A stretch of 64,000 nt of DNA, taken from assembly GCA_032622095.1 (NCBI GenBank), contig CP136063.1:269137426-269201425 (forward strand), written 5' to 3'. Under the pieces are notes generated by a model, which saw only the letters and a program-made list of their open reading frames with translations, made no database searches and was not told the origin of the DNA. How positions within the stretch are numbered: the first letter of the stretch is position 1; the number at the start of each line of letters is the position of its first letter. Shown here piece after piece: positions 1 through 8,875 of the stretch. A program made the position numbers and the translations under genes. Source of the stretch: Siphonodentalium dalli (taxonomy: Eukaryota > Mollusca > Scaphopoda > Gadilida > Siphonodentaliidae).

Positions 1-337
1 AATGTGAAATTACAACCCTCCAGAATGAATTGTTCGCTGTACACGCAATCACACACGCGACATTGGTGGTAACAATGTGTCTTTCACACCTTTGCTTTAC
101 CAAATGAATTATATTATTTCCTCGGTCACAGTTATATGCTATTCAGAAAACATATCGATTTAATGTCTGAACAAACGAGTTAGTATCAATTAAGGTTGAT
201 AAACTGTGTCATTCACATGATAATTAGTTAGCCAAAAAACATGCATACGTCCAGGACATTCAATTATAGAAATTGCTTTGATGACATTGTTATAACAACA
301 TTACGTAATAACCACTTATCGCCCCCACATTCATACT

Positions 338-548
338 TACGCTTTGGACATTTTATCAGTTTATCACGTGATCAATAAATGTGGCAATCGGGTATCCACC
401 GATGCCTGCAATATATTATTTATAATAATTGGACTCATTGATCTCACGTGAATAATACTCTTAGTTGTTCCAATAAAATAGTTATCAAATTCGATCACCA
501 ATAGATTTGACTGTGGAATGTAATGACCTTTAACTTATTTATCGATCT
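338..548. repeat. Subterminal repeat R1, outer left copy
   Basis: This ~210 bp block, from TTTGGACATTTTATCAG to the ATCGAT near 545, recurs almost unchanged at 1377-1586 in the same arm. It is mirrored at 6068-6275 and 7661-7866 in the right arm. It contains the palindrome ATCACGTGAT-like site near 365. Here it is followed by only the first ~45 bp of repeat R2, which is cut where the tandem array begins at 593. Confidence 0.85.
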
Positions 549-592
549 AAAGGGACACTCATTATGAATGAATGTTAACAATACAAGCGCAC

Positions 593-1103
593 AGAAAATG
601 AGCAAATGAGGAATAAAAATGAGCAAATGAGCAAATAAATGAGCAAATGAGCAAAAAAATGAGCAAATGAGCAAGAAAATGAGCAAATGAGCAATAAAAA
701 TGAGCAAATGAGCAAAAAAATGAGCAAATGAGCAAGAAAATGAGCAAATGAACAAGAAAATGAGCAAATGAGCAATAAAAATGAGCAAATGAGCAAATAA
801 ATGAGCAAATGAGCAAAAAAATGAGCAAATGAGCAAGAAAATGAGCAAATGAGCAATAAAAATGAGCAAATGAGCAAAAAAATGAGCAAATGAGCAAGAA
901 AATGAGCAAATGAGCAATAAAAATGAGCAAATGAGCAAAAAAATGAGCAAATGAGCAAAAAAATGAGCAAATGAGCAAGAAAATGAGCAAATGAGCAATA
1001 AAAATGAGCAAATGAGCAAATAAATGAGCAAATGAGCAAAAAAAATGAGCAATAAAATGAGCAAATGAGCAATAAAAATGAGCAAATGAGCAAAAAAATG
1101 GGC
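593..1103. repeat. Tandem array of ATGAGCAAATGAGCA-type units, left arm
   Basis: About 510 bp of ATGAGCAAATGAGCAAAAA-like units, 17-20 bp long. The core ATGAGCAA is separated by variable A-rich linkers (AAAA, TAAAA, GAAA, TAA). All long reading frames here (LICSF/AHLL repeats) are by-products of the repeat. It mirrors the array at 6551-7334 but is about 270 bp shorter, so the two arms have changed length independently. Confidence 0.95.
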
Positions 1104-1376
1104 ATACCTGTATGTAGGCCTATCAGTGGATGAATAGTCTGCCGGAGAAGTACTGTGTAGACAGGTCTTGACGGTAAGAGAGTCAGACGAGAAGTGAAGG
1201 CTTGGCTATTAAAACATAGTAATGCGATAGCGAACATCAAACGAGTCTGCGCACACATATCTGTCAAAAGGATACAATAGCAGTCATTGGTCAATTTATC
1301 CCCGGTGTCAGCTCAGTACCCAATCGGGACGAAGCCGAAGGTCAACTCATTTTTTTTTTTGCTCATTATAGTACGT

Positions 1377-1586
1377 CACTTGGACATTTTATCAGTTTAT
1401 CACGTGATCACTAAATGTGGCAATCGGGTATCCACCGATGCCTGCAATTTATTATTTATAATAATTGGACTCATTGATCTCACGTAAATAATACTCTTAG
1501 TTGTTCCAATAAAATAGTTATCAAATTCGATCATCAATAGATTTGACTGTGGAATATAATGACCTTTAACTTATTTATCGATCTAT
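1377..1586. repeat. Subterminal repeat R1, inner left copy
   Basis: Direct copy of the 338-548 block with a few substitutions (for example ATCACTAAATG here against ATCAATAAATG). The intervening 1104-1376 is single-copy within the arm, mirrored at 6276-6550, and holds a T-run of different length in the two arms. Confidence 0.85.
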
Positions 1587-1750
1587 GTTAGAACATGGTC
1601 TTAACAAAAAACTTGACCATAACAAAAATTACCTTACATTTAGGCATGAATCTAATTAGACCATACGTAAATATTGTCAGCTTATCGTCTGATGAGCAAA
1701 TCCGATGTTTATCAAAAATAGTACAACTTCCAGTTGGTAATTACTCTTAC

Positions 1751-2335
1751 GAATGAAGAGCGTTGAACATATACGAAATTACTACACGAATGAACTGAAA
1801 TTTATATTTTCACATCTTACCAACAACAGATACAGACATAGTCATAGTGTTATACTATCTTACATGTACCCATGCTATGACATCATTCGAATGGGCAATA
1901 CACTCAAGGAGTTAAAGTGACACGAAACAAGGGACGTGATGTAATATTGGTGTATGAATCTTAAAGGAACACAAGACACTCTAAAGGGACACTCATTATG
2001 AAGGAATGTTAACAATACAAGCGCACGAATGAAGAGCGTTGAACATATACGAAATTACTACACGAATGAATTGAACCTTGAAATTTATATTTCACATCTT
2101 ACCAACAACAGCTACAGGCATTATCATAGGGTTATACTGTCTTGCATATACACACGCTATGACATCATTAAAGGCGGACAATCCACTCACGGTGTGACAA
2201 CAGATACAGACATAGGCATAGTGTTATACAGTCTTCTATGTACCAATGCTATGACATAATTAAAGGGGGATAATACACGCACGGTGTGGAATGTTAAAGT
2301 GACACGCGGTAAGGGACGTGATGTAATATTGGTGA
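1751..2335. repeat. Subterminal repeat R2, two copies in the left arm
   Basis: A block beginning GAATGAAGAGCGTTGAAC is present twice, at 1751-1955 and 2026-2335. The second copy is longer and contains further internal repetition around GTTATACTRTCTT and CTATGACAT. The mirrored copies lie at 5325-5640 and 5700-5905, and an extra copy at 7381-7660 has no full left-arm counterpart. Small open frames across it (about 76 codons) show no recognisable protein feature. Confidence 0.8.
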
Positions 2336-2383
2336 AACCCCCTCCCCCACTTATAGATATATAACGAAGACGAGAATAACATG

Positions 2384-2765
2384 TTGATGAAGTTTATTGA
2401 AATTTAATCATTGTCTGAATCTTCGCCCGTTAGATTTACTTCTAAGAGTTTCTTGAATTTTCTCATCGCTTCATCCGCAGCCCATTCATTATTATATCCG
2501 TGTTTGGTCAGTTTGACCATTTTCTTCATGATAGCGTTATGTATGCGGGATGTTTTCAATCGATGCTGGTATTCTAGAAGTTTATTGAAATTTAATCATT
2601 GTCTGAATCTTCGCCCGTTAGATTTACTGCTAAGAGTTTCTTGAATTTTCTCATCGCTTCATCCGCAGCCCATTCATTATTATATCCGTGTTTGGTCAGT
2701 TTGACCATTTTCTTCATGATAGCGTTATGTATGCGGGATGTTTTCAATCGATGCTGGTATTCTAT
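2384..2765 (-). repeat. 188-bp tandem duplication of the ORF2 3' end (left arm)
   Basis: The last ~57 codons of the zinc-finger/acidic ORF, its stop codon and its AATAAA signal are duplicated downstream with a period of 188 bp. On the minus strand the poly(A) signals read at 2586-2581 and 2398-2393. The outer copy lacks a start and is a partial pseudogene. The same duplication is in the right arm, so it predates formation of the palindrome or has been homogenised. Confidence 0.85.
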
Positions 2766-3194
2766 CAATCGTCTGTAACTTTTGAGAAAGAGAGAAAACT
2801 CTGTGTCGATGCGTTCTAGCTGAGCTTTTCCATCATCCTCTTCTCCCGACACGCCCTCTTCTTCCATCAGTTGATCAAACTTATCAGACAATGCTTTCAC
2901 ATCATCGATGACGCGTTTCATCATACTTTTGAATGTGTTCATCTCATTGACGCATCGCGCAGCTTTCTTACGGCCGAATACCGTTCTACTACCGGCGATA
3001 GTATCATCCGCTGAATCTGATAGAGTTCCCCGTTCATCTTCATCTGAATCTAGACCCGCTTCGTCAGATTCATCGGTATCTTCTCCGAAGAGAGTTGGTT
3101 TTGTCTCGGACATAACTCCGTGTTTAATCTGTTTATGTCTTTGTAGATTGTAGTTCGTCGATAAAATAATGCCACATAAATCACACCCGTGCAT
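2592..3194 (-). CDS. C2H2 zinc-finger / acidic coiled protein, ORF2 (left arm copy)
   Basis: This 200-residue protein is the mirror copy of the ORF at 4460-5062, differing at least at residue 56 (Gly here, Glu there). It opens directly with a C2H2 finger (C4, C7, H20, H25). An Asp/Glu/Ser-rich stretch follows at about residues 38-64, a KK-A-R basic patch at 76-80, and a charged, probably helical region at 85-190 rich in Lys, Met, Glu and Leu. The last residues are acidic (GEDSDND). The finger suggests nucleic-acid binding; the rest I do not recognise. Transcription runs outward from the palindrome centre. Its start overlaps the end of the upstream small finger ORF, and a poly(A) signal lies just past the stop. 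Confidence 0.7.
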   Translation of the reverse strand: MHGCDLCGIILSTNYNLQRHKQIKHGVMSETKPTLFGEDTDESDEAGLDSDEDERGTLSDSADDTIAGSRTVFGRKKAARCVNEMNTFKSMMKRVIDDVKALSDKFDQLMEEEGVSGEEDDGKAQLERIDTEFSLFLKSYRRLIEYQHRLKTSRIHNAIMKKMVKLTKHGYNNEWAADEAMRKFKKLLAVNLTGEDSDND

Positions 3195-3387
3195 TATCGC
3201 GAATTATTGGAAGAACCATCACTCTTATAAGTAGTTGTTGTTGTTGTTGTGGCTGATGTGGCTGATGATACTGTTGTTGTTGTTGTTGTTGTTGTTGTTC
3301 TGAAGGTGTGTGTTTAACTTTGATATGACGCTTCAAACTATCTTGCCAAGCATAGACACTTAAGCACTCTTCACATTGATACTTCAT
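3181..3387 (-). CDS. Small C2H2 finger protein with polyQ tail, ORF1 (left arm copy)
   Basis: 68 residues, the mirror of 4270-4473 with one extra Gln codon in the CAA run. The finger uses C5, C8, H21 and H26, the same spacing (C-X2-C-X12-H-X4-H) as the finger at the start of ORF2. Residues after about 30 are a Gln/His/Pro-rich low-complexity tail. The start codon lies 43 bp inside the TATA-like box at 3430-3441, giving a very short leader. It overlaps the ORF2 start by 14 bases in another frame, so the two fingers may belong to one protein joined by frameshift, or be two cistrons. Confidence 0.65.
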   Translation of the reverse strand: MKYQCEECLSVYAWQDSLKRHIKVKHTPSEQQQQQQQQQYHQPHQPQQQQQLLIRVMVLPIIRDNARV

Positions 3388-3429
3388 TTTCCTATATAAT
3401 CAGTGAAATCGAGCGTTCTTCTATGCACC

Positions 3430-3441
3430 TATATTTATATA
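3430..3441 (-). promoter_or_regulatory. TATA box of the left-arm gene
   Basis: TATATTTATATA on the plus strand, reading TATATAAATATA on the coding strand, 43 bp upstream of the ORF1 start. It is the exact mirror of 4216-4227 (coordinates sum to 7657). Confidence 0.6.
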
Positions 3442-3755
3442 GAACAGAAACAAGGGAAACGTGGTGGACTAGTTAACTAGTTCAGGCTGTCGTTCACAAC
3501 GTCTCTTATTGTTGTTTGTACTGGATACAAATTTATCACATTAGCTACAATACAACCTACCTATCCAAATGTCAATGCAATTATGAGTGATTTCAATATG
3601 AACACTCTATTATATAGATATGTGTAACCTGGTGACTGACATGATGATACAGTCATGCACTAAATAATGGACTGCTTAACCACAGCAGAATTATAGGTAA
3701 CTTTTCAGGAGTTAGTCGGAAATATGGCTTGTTGCCATTCATCGGAAAGCTCTCA

Positions 3756-3900
3756 CCGCCGCCGGCGGCGGCGGCGGCGGCGGCGGCATTGCAGTATTTT
3801 ACTGTGGGGTCCGACGGCGGCGGACCCCGGCGGCGGTGGCGACACCGCCGCGCAGTAAAATATCGCAATACCGCTGCGGCCGCGGCCGCCGCCGGCGGCG
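3756..3900. other. GC-rich palindrome centre with T-shaped (double hairpin) apex
   Basis: The outer stem is CGG/CCG-rich (3756-3787 with 3871-3900), then pairs 3788-3804 with 3853-3869 at 15 of 17 bases. The 48-nt apex 3805-3852 is not a simple loop. 3806-3813 pairs perfectly with 3821-3828 (8 bp, 7-nt loop), and 3830-3838 pairs perfectly with 3843-3851 (9 bp, 4-nt loop). One unpaired base separates the two hairpins and one lies on each outer side. The fold is therefore a stem carrying two side hairpins. The polyalanine reading frames over this region come from the CGG repeats and are not genes. Confidence 0.85.
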
Positions 3901-4215
3901 GTGAGAGCTTTCCGATGAATGGCAACAAGCCATATTTCCGACTAACTCCTGAAAAGTTACCTATAATTCTGCTGTGGTTAAGCAGTCCATTATTTAGTGC
4001 ATAACTGTATCATCATGTCAGTCACCAGGTTACACATATCTATATAATAGAGTGTTCATATTGAAATCACTCATAATTGCATTGACATTTGGATAGGTAG
4101 GTTGTATTGTAGCTAATGTGATAAATTTGTATCCAGTACAAACAACAATAAGAGACGTTGTGAACGACAGCCTGAATTAGTTAACTAGTCCACCACGTTT
4201 CCCTTGTTTCTGTTC

Positions 4216-4227
4216 TATATAAATATA
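4216..4227 (+). promoter_or_regulatory. TATA box of the right-arm gene
   Basis: TATATAAATATA lies 43 bp before the ATG at 4270, a normal distance for a transcription start near 4245-4255 and a leader of about 20 nt. The position is conserved in the mirror arm. Intervals of this kind are typical of compact mobile or viral genes. Confidence 0.6.
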
Positions 4228-4269
4228 GGTGCATAGAAGAACGCTCGATTTCACTGATTATATAGGAAA

Positions 4270-4473
4270 ATGAAGTATCAATGTGAAGAGTGCTTAAGTG
4301 TCTATGCTTGGCAAGATAGTTTGAAGCGTCATATCAAAGTTAAACACACACCTTCAGAACAACAACAACAACAACAACAACAGTATCATCAGCCACATCA
4401 GCCACAACAACAACAACAACTACTTATAAGAGTGATGGTTCTTCCAATAATTCGCGATAATGCACGGGTGTGA
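4270..4473 (+). CDS. Small C2H2 finger protein with polyQ tail, ORF1 (right arm copy)
   Basis: 67 residues. Residues 3-26 form a C2H2 finger (C5, C8, H21, H26). A Gln-rich tail encoded by CAA repeats follows, then HQPHQP, more Gln and a short hydrophobic end. In frame it stops at TGA 4471-4473, 14 bases inside ORF2. A shift of frame within the CAA run gives a more hydrophilic tail ending SSNNSR at TAA 4458-4460, whose last base is the A of the ORF2 ATG (TAATG). The sequence cannot tell which frame is used. I chose this ATG because it is the first after the TATA box and is conserved in both arms. The protein is probably DNA- or RNA-binding; the family is not recognised. Confidence 0.65.
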   Translation: MKYQCEECLSVYAWQDSLKRHIKVKHTPSEQQQQQQQQYHQPHQPQQQQQLLIRVMVLPIIRDNARV

Positions 4474-5062
4474 TTTATGTGGCATTATTTTATCGACGAA
4501 CTACAATCTACAAAGACATAAACAGATTAAACACGGAGTTATGTCCGAGACAAAACCAACTCTCTTCGGAGAAGATACCGATGAATCTGACGAAGCGGGT
4601 CTAGATTCAGATGAAGATGAACGGGAAACTCTATCAGATTCAGCGGATGATACTATCGCCGGTAGTAGAACGGTATTCGGCCGTAAGAAAGCTGCGCGAT
4701 GCGTCAATGAGATGAACACATTCAAAAGTATGATGAAACGCGTCATCGATGATGTGAAAGCATTGTCTGATAAGTTTGATCAACTGATGGAAGAAGAGGG
4801 CGTGTCGGGAGAAGAGGATGATGGAAAAGCTCAGCTAGAACGCATCGACACAGAGTTTTCTCTCTTTCTCAAAAGTTACAGACGATTGATAGAATACCAG
4901 CATCGATTGAAAACATCCCGCATACATAACGCTATCATGAAGAAAATGGTCAAACTGACCAAACACGGATATAATAATGAATGGGCTGCGGATGAAGCGA
5001 TGAGAAAATTCAAGAAACTCTTAGCAGTAAATCTAACGGGCGAAGATTCAGACAATGATTAA
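4460..5062 (+). CDS. C2H2 zinc-finger / acidic coiled protein, ORF2 (right arm copy)
   Basis: 200 residues. The C2H2 finger starts at residue 2 (C4, C7, H20, H25), which is unusual for an independent protein and suggests it may be the second half of a two-finger product with ORF1. Next come an acidic stretch (about 38-64, rich in DESDE/DSDEDE), a basic patch GRKKAAR (74-80), and a long charged helical region with KALSDKFDQLMEEE and a Lys/Met-rich segment around 150-190. The protein ends in an acidic tail. AATAAA at 5068-5073 lies 6 bp past the stop. The acidic and helical parts look like a nuclear regulatory or scaffolding protein, but I recognise no family and assign no function beyond probable nucleic-acid binding. 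Confidence 0.7.
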   Translation: MHGCDLCGIILSTNYNLQRHKQIKHGVMSETKPTLFGEDTDESDEAGLDSDEDERETLSDSADDTIAGSRTVFGRKKAARCVNEMNTFKSMMKRVIDDVKALSDKFDQLMEEEGVSGEEDDGKAQLERIDTEFSLFLKSYRRLIEYQHRLKTSRIHNAIMKKMVKLTKHGYNNEWAADEAMRKFKKLLAVNLTGEDSDND

Positions 5063-5267
5063 ATTTCAATAAACTTCTAGAATACCAGTATCGATTGAAA
5101 ACATCCCGCATACATAACGCTATCATGAAGAAAATGGTCAAACTGACCAAACACGGATATAATAATGAATGGGCTGCGGATGAAGCGATGAGAAAATTCA
5201 AGAAACTCTTAGAAGTAAATCTAACGGGCGAAGATTCAGACAATGATTAAATTTCAATAAACTTCAT
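4892..5267 (+). repeat. 188-bp tandem duplication of the ORF2 3' end (right arm)
   Basis: 4892-5079 and 5080-5267 are near-identical. The second copy repeats the last ~57 codons, the stop and the AATAAA (5256-5261) without a start. It differs by a Glu codon where ORF2 has Ala near the end. It matches the left-arm duplication at 2384-2765. Confidence 0.85.
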
Positions 5268-6067
5268 CAACATGTTATTCTCGTCTTCGTTATATATCTA
5301 TAAGTGGGGGAGGGGGTTTCACCAATATTACATCACGTCCCTTACCGCGTGTCACTTTAACATTCCACACCGTGCGTGTATTATCCCCCTTTAATTATGT
5401 CATAGCATTGGTACATAGAAGACTGTATAACACTATGCCTATGTCTGTATCTGTTGTCACACCGTGAGTGGATTGTCCGCCTTTAATGATGTCATAGCGT
5501 GTGTATATGCAAGACAGTATAACCCTATGATAATGCCTGTAGCTGTTGTTGGTAAGATGTGAAATATAAATTTCAAGGTTCAATTCATTCGTGTAGTAAT
5601 TTCGTATATGTTCAACGCTCTTCATTCGTGCGCTTGTATTGTTAACATTCCTTCATAATGAGTGTCCCTTTAGAGTGTCTTGTGTTCCTTTAAGATTCAT
5701 ACACCAATATTACATCACGTCCCTTGTTTCGTGTCACTTTAACTCATTGAGTGTATTGCCCATTCGAATGATGTCATAGCATGGGTACATGTAAGATAGT
5801 ATAACACTATGACTATGTCTGTATCTGTTGTTGGTAAGATGTGAAAATATAAATTTCAGTTCATTCGTGTAGTAATTTCGTATATGTTCAACGCTCTTCA
5901 TTCGTAAGAGTAATTACCAACTGGAAGTTGTACTATTTTTGATAAACATCGGATTTGCTCATCAGACGATAAGCTGACAATATTTACGTATGGTCTAATT
6001 AGATTCATGCCTAAATGTAAGGTAATTTTTGTTATGGTCAAGTTTTTTGTTAAGACCATGTTCTAAC
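5268..6067. repeat. Right-arm subterminal region with repeat R2 copies
   Basis: Mirror of 1587-2383. It contains R2 copies at about 5325-5640 and 5700-5905, a GGGGGAGGGGG tract near 5307, and single-copy sequence to 6067. No protein is supported. Confidence 0.75.
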
Positions 6068-6275
6068 ATAGATCGATAAATAAGTTAAAGGTCATTATAT
6101 TCCACAGTCAAATCTATTGGTGATCGAATTTGATAACTATTTTATTGGAACAACTAAGAGTATTATTTACGTGAGATCAATGAGTCCAATTATTATAAAT
6201 AATAAATTGCAGGCATCGGTGGATACCCGATTGCCACATTTAGTGATCACGTGATAAACTGATAAAATGTCCAAG
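6068..6275. repeat. Subterminal repeat R1, inner right copy
   Basis: Mirror of 1377-1586 and a direct copy of 7661-7866. Confidence 0.85.
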
Positions 6276-6550
6276 TGACGTACTATAATGAGCAAAACAA
6301 AAAATGAGTTGACCTTCGGCTTCGTCCCGATTGGGTACTGAGCTGACACCGGGGATAAATTGACCAATGACTGCTATTGTATCCTTTTGACAGATATGTG
6401 TGCGCAGACTCGTTTGATGTTCGCTATCGCATTACTATGTTTTAATAGCCAAGCCTTCACTTCTCGTCTGACTCTCTTACCGTCAAGACCTGTCTACACA
6501 GTACTTCTCCGGCAGACTATTCATCCACTGATAGGCCTACATACAGGTAT

Positions 6551-7334
6551 GCCCATTTTTTTGCTCATTTGCTCATTTTTATTGCTCATTTGCTCATTTT
6601 ATTGCTCATTTGTTTTGCTCATTTGCTCATTTATTTGCTCATTTGCTCATTTTTATTGCTCATTTGCTCATTTTCTTGCTCATTTGCTCATTTTTATTGC
6701 TCATTTGCTCATTTTCTTGCTCATTTGCTCATTTTTTTGCTCATTTGCTCATTTTTATTGCTCATTTGCTCATTTTCTTGCTCATTTTTTTGCTCATTTG
6801 CTCATTTATTTGCTCATTTGCTCATTTTTATTGCTCATTTGCTCATTTTCTTGCTCATTTGCGCATTTTCTTGCTCATTTGCTCATTTTTATTGCTCATT
6901 TGCTCATTTTCTTGCTCATTTGCTCATTTTTTTGCTCATTTGCTCATTTATTTGCTCATTTGCTCATTTTTATTGCTCATTTGCTCATTTTCTTGCTCAT
7001 TTGCTCATTTTCTTGCTCATTTGCTCATTTTTTTGCTCATTTGCTCATTTTTATTGCTCATTTGCTCATTTTCTTGCTCATTTGCTCATTTTTTTTGCTC
7101 ATTTGCTCATTTTATTGCTCATTTGCTCATTTTCTTGCTCATTTGCTCATTTTATTGCTCATTTGCTCATTTTCTTGCTCATTTGCTCATTTTTTTGCTC
7201 ATTTGCTCATTTTTATTGCTCATTTGCTCATTTTCTTGCTCATTTGCTCATTTTCTTGCTCATTTGCTCATTTTCTTGCTCATGTGCTCATTTTTTTGCT
7301 CATTTGCTCATTTTTTTGCTCATTTGCTCATTGA
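6551..7334. repeat. Tandem array of TTTGCTCATTTGCTCAT-type units, right arm
   Basis: About 784 bp of the reverse complement of the left-arm array, with occasional variants (GCGCAT near 6862, CATGTGCTC near 7281). All three plus-strand frames stay open because the unit lacks stop codons, producing long LICSF-type translations that are not genes. Confidence 0.95.
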
Positions 7335-7380
7335 TTGGTGCATACTCAAGAGTCATAGACCTAACATCCAATGTACGTTA

Positions 7381-7660
7381 ATGGTGTCATAGCGTGGGTA
7401 CATAGCAGACTGTATAACACTATGCCTATGTCCGTATCTGTTGTCACACCGTGAGTGGATTGTCCGCCTTTAATGATGTCATAGCGTGTGTACATGCAAG
7501 ACAGTATAACACTATGATTATGTCTGTAGCTGTTGTTGGTAAGATGTGAAATATAAATTTCAAGGTTCAATTCATTCGTGTAGTAATTTTTTATATGTTC
7601 AACGCTCTTCATCCGTGCGCTTGTATTGTTAACATTCATTCATAATGAGTGTCCCTTTAG
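7381..7660. repeat. Subterminal repeat R2, extra outer copy (right arm only)
   Basis: A direct copy of the 5395-5665 block. The left arm keeps only its last ~45 bp (549-593), so this is the largest structural difference between the arms. It was probably lost on the left by recombination into the tandem array. Confidence 0.8.
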
Positions 7661-7866
7661 ATCGATAAATAAGTTAAAGGTCATTACATTCCACAGTCAA
7701 ATCTATTGGTGATCGAATTTGATAACTATTTTATTGGAACAACTAAGAGTATTATTCACGTGAGATCAATGAGTCCAATTATTATAAATAATATATTGCA
7801 GGCATCGGTGGATACCCGATTGCCACATTTATTGATCACGTGATAAACTGATAAAATGTCCAAAGC
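7661..7866. repeat. Subterminal repeat R1, outer right copy
   Basis: Mirror of 338-548. From here 7867-8206 is the mirror of the terminal 1-337 segment, which is single-copy in the arm and has no coding feature. Confidence 0.85.
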
Positions 7867-8206
7867 GTAAGTATGAATGTGGGGGCGATAAGTGGTTATT
7901 ACGTAATGTTGTTATAACAATGTCATCAAAGCAATTTCTATAATTGAATGTCCTGGACGTATGCATGTTTTTTGGCTAACTAATTATCGTGTGAATGACA
8001 CAGTTTATCAACCTTAATTGATACTAACTCGTTTGTTCAGACATTAAATCGATATGTTTTCTGAATAGCATATAACTGTGACCGAGGAAATAATATAATT
8101 CATTTGGTAAAGCAAAGGTGTGAAAGACACATTGTTACCACCAATGTCGCGTGTGTGATTGCGTGTACAGCGAACAATTCATTCTGGAGGGTTGTAATTT
8201 CACATT

Positions 8207-8875
8207 ACCATTTTCCAAAACTTCCAAAATATGAATACTTCCAATAATTCATGATAATACACGACTGTCATATGGGATAGAGAGAGTGTAAAGAATAAAC
8301 GCTGTTTATTATTTATGTAAAAGTAATGGTGTCTATTTTCAGGTATGACAATTATATGAACTGCGTCCGATAAAACACTGGAATGTATGCATTCATATCG
8401 ATGGTCACAATGTCCAACATTACAGCGACTGTCCATACACATCGATTAATAATTTCATGACAAATATTTGAACAAAAAAAAATAACGAAAGATATTACAC
8501 GCAAATAATTTATCATTCGACATTTTTTTAATATCGAGATTATGAGAAACCGAAAACTCGTTATAAATTTTTTATTTAAACTTTTTTTAGAGAAATAATT
8601 TTGGGGGTTTTGATAATTTGGAAGTTTGGAAATTTTGGGGTTTTAAAATTTTTGAAGTTTTGGGATTTTGAAATTTTTTGGAAAAAATAATTTTTGGAAG
8701 TTTTGAAATTTTTTTTTTGGGTTTTGATATTTTGGGAATATTTTAGTACAACCAATTTTACCCTCAAACAATTTTACCCTCAAACAATTTTTAGACCCAA
8801 AGATTCTATTTTTAGATGTGAAGGTAACGAGACACCCACAACCAATTTTAGACCCCAAAGATTCTATTTTTAGAT
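8207..8875. other. AT-rich spacer with GT-rich low-complexity tract and short duplication
   Basis: No gene is supported. 8560-8760 is strand-asymmetric low-complexity DNA (runs of TTTTGG, TTTTGAAG, TTTGGAA). A 57-bp direct duplication covers about 8791-8905 and includes AGATTCTATTTTTAGATGTG twice; its second copy runs into the start of the Penelope-like fragment. Open frames on the minus strand here are Lys/Phe/Asn-rich by-products. Confidence 0.6.

Larger units (their letters stand above)
1..8206. mobile_element. 8.2 kb imperfect palindrome (giant inverted repeat element)
   Basis: Position 1 reads as the reverse complement of position 8206 and the match runs inward to 3804/3853. Near the centre the pairing is exact: coordinates of paired bases sum to 7657 from at least 3387/4270 to 3804/3853. 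The arms differ in length (about 3.83 and 4.38 kb), because the right tandem array is longer and a ~280 bp block at 7381-7660 is almost absent on the left. Scattered substitutions occur, for example Gly/Glu at residue 56 of the second ORF. Each arm holds, from the outside in: a terminal segment, subterminal repeats, a 17-20 bp array, more repeats, and a two-ORF gene pointing outward. No transposase, integrase or polymerase is visible. The left limit is unknown because the palindrome reaches the window edge. A foldback transposon or an integrated inverted dimer of a linear replicon would both fit. Confidence 0.9.

Noticed and set aside
593-1103. Telomere or CRISPR interpretation of the short-unit array
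   Set aside because: The unit does not match known telomere repeats, is internal to each arm and has no unique spacers.
495-1294. Long open frames over the left 17-20 bp array (LICSF/AHLL repeat proteins, up to 239 codons)
   Set aside because: All frames are open because the repeat unit lacks stops; the translation is the repeat itself, and the mirror array gives the same in several frames.
3653-4004. Two 91-codon polyalanine frames facing each other at the palindrome centre
   Set aside because: They are the same inverted sequence read from both strands through CGG repeats, with no conserved protein feature.
6360-7392. 324-, 270- and 260-codon frames over the right array
   Set aside because: Three overlapping frames on one strand with the same repeated peptides; a repeat by-product.
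8238-8268. 26 of 31 bases match the ORF1/ORF2 junction near 4441-4471
   Set aside because: The match does not extend in either direction, so a second gene remnant outside the palindrome is not supported.
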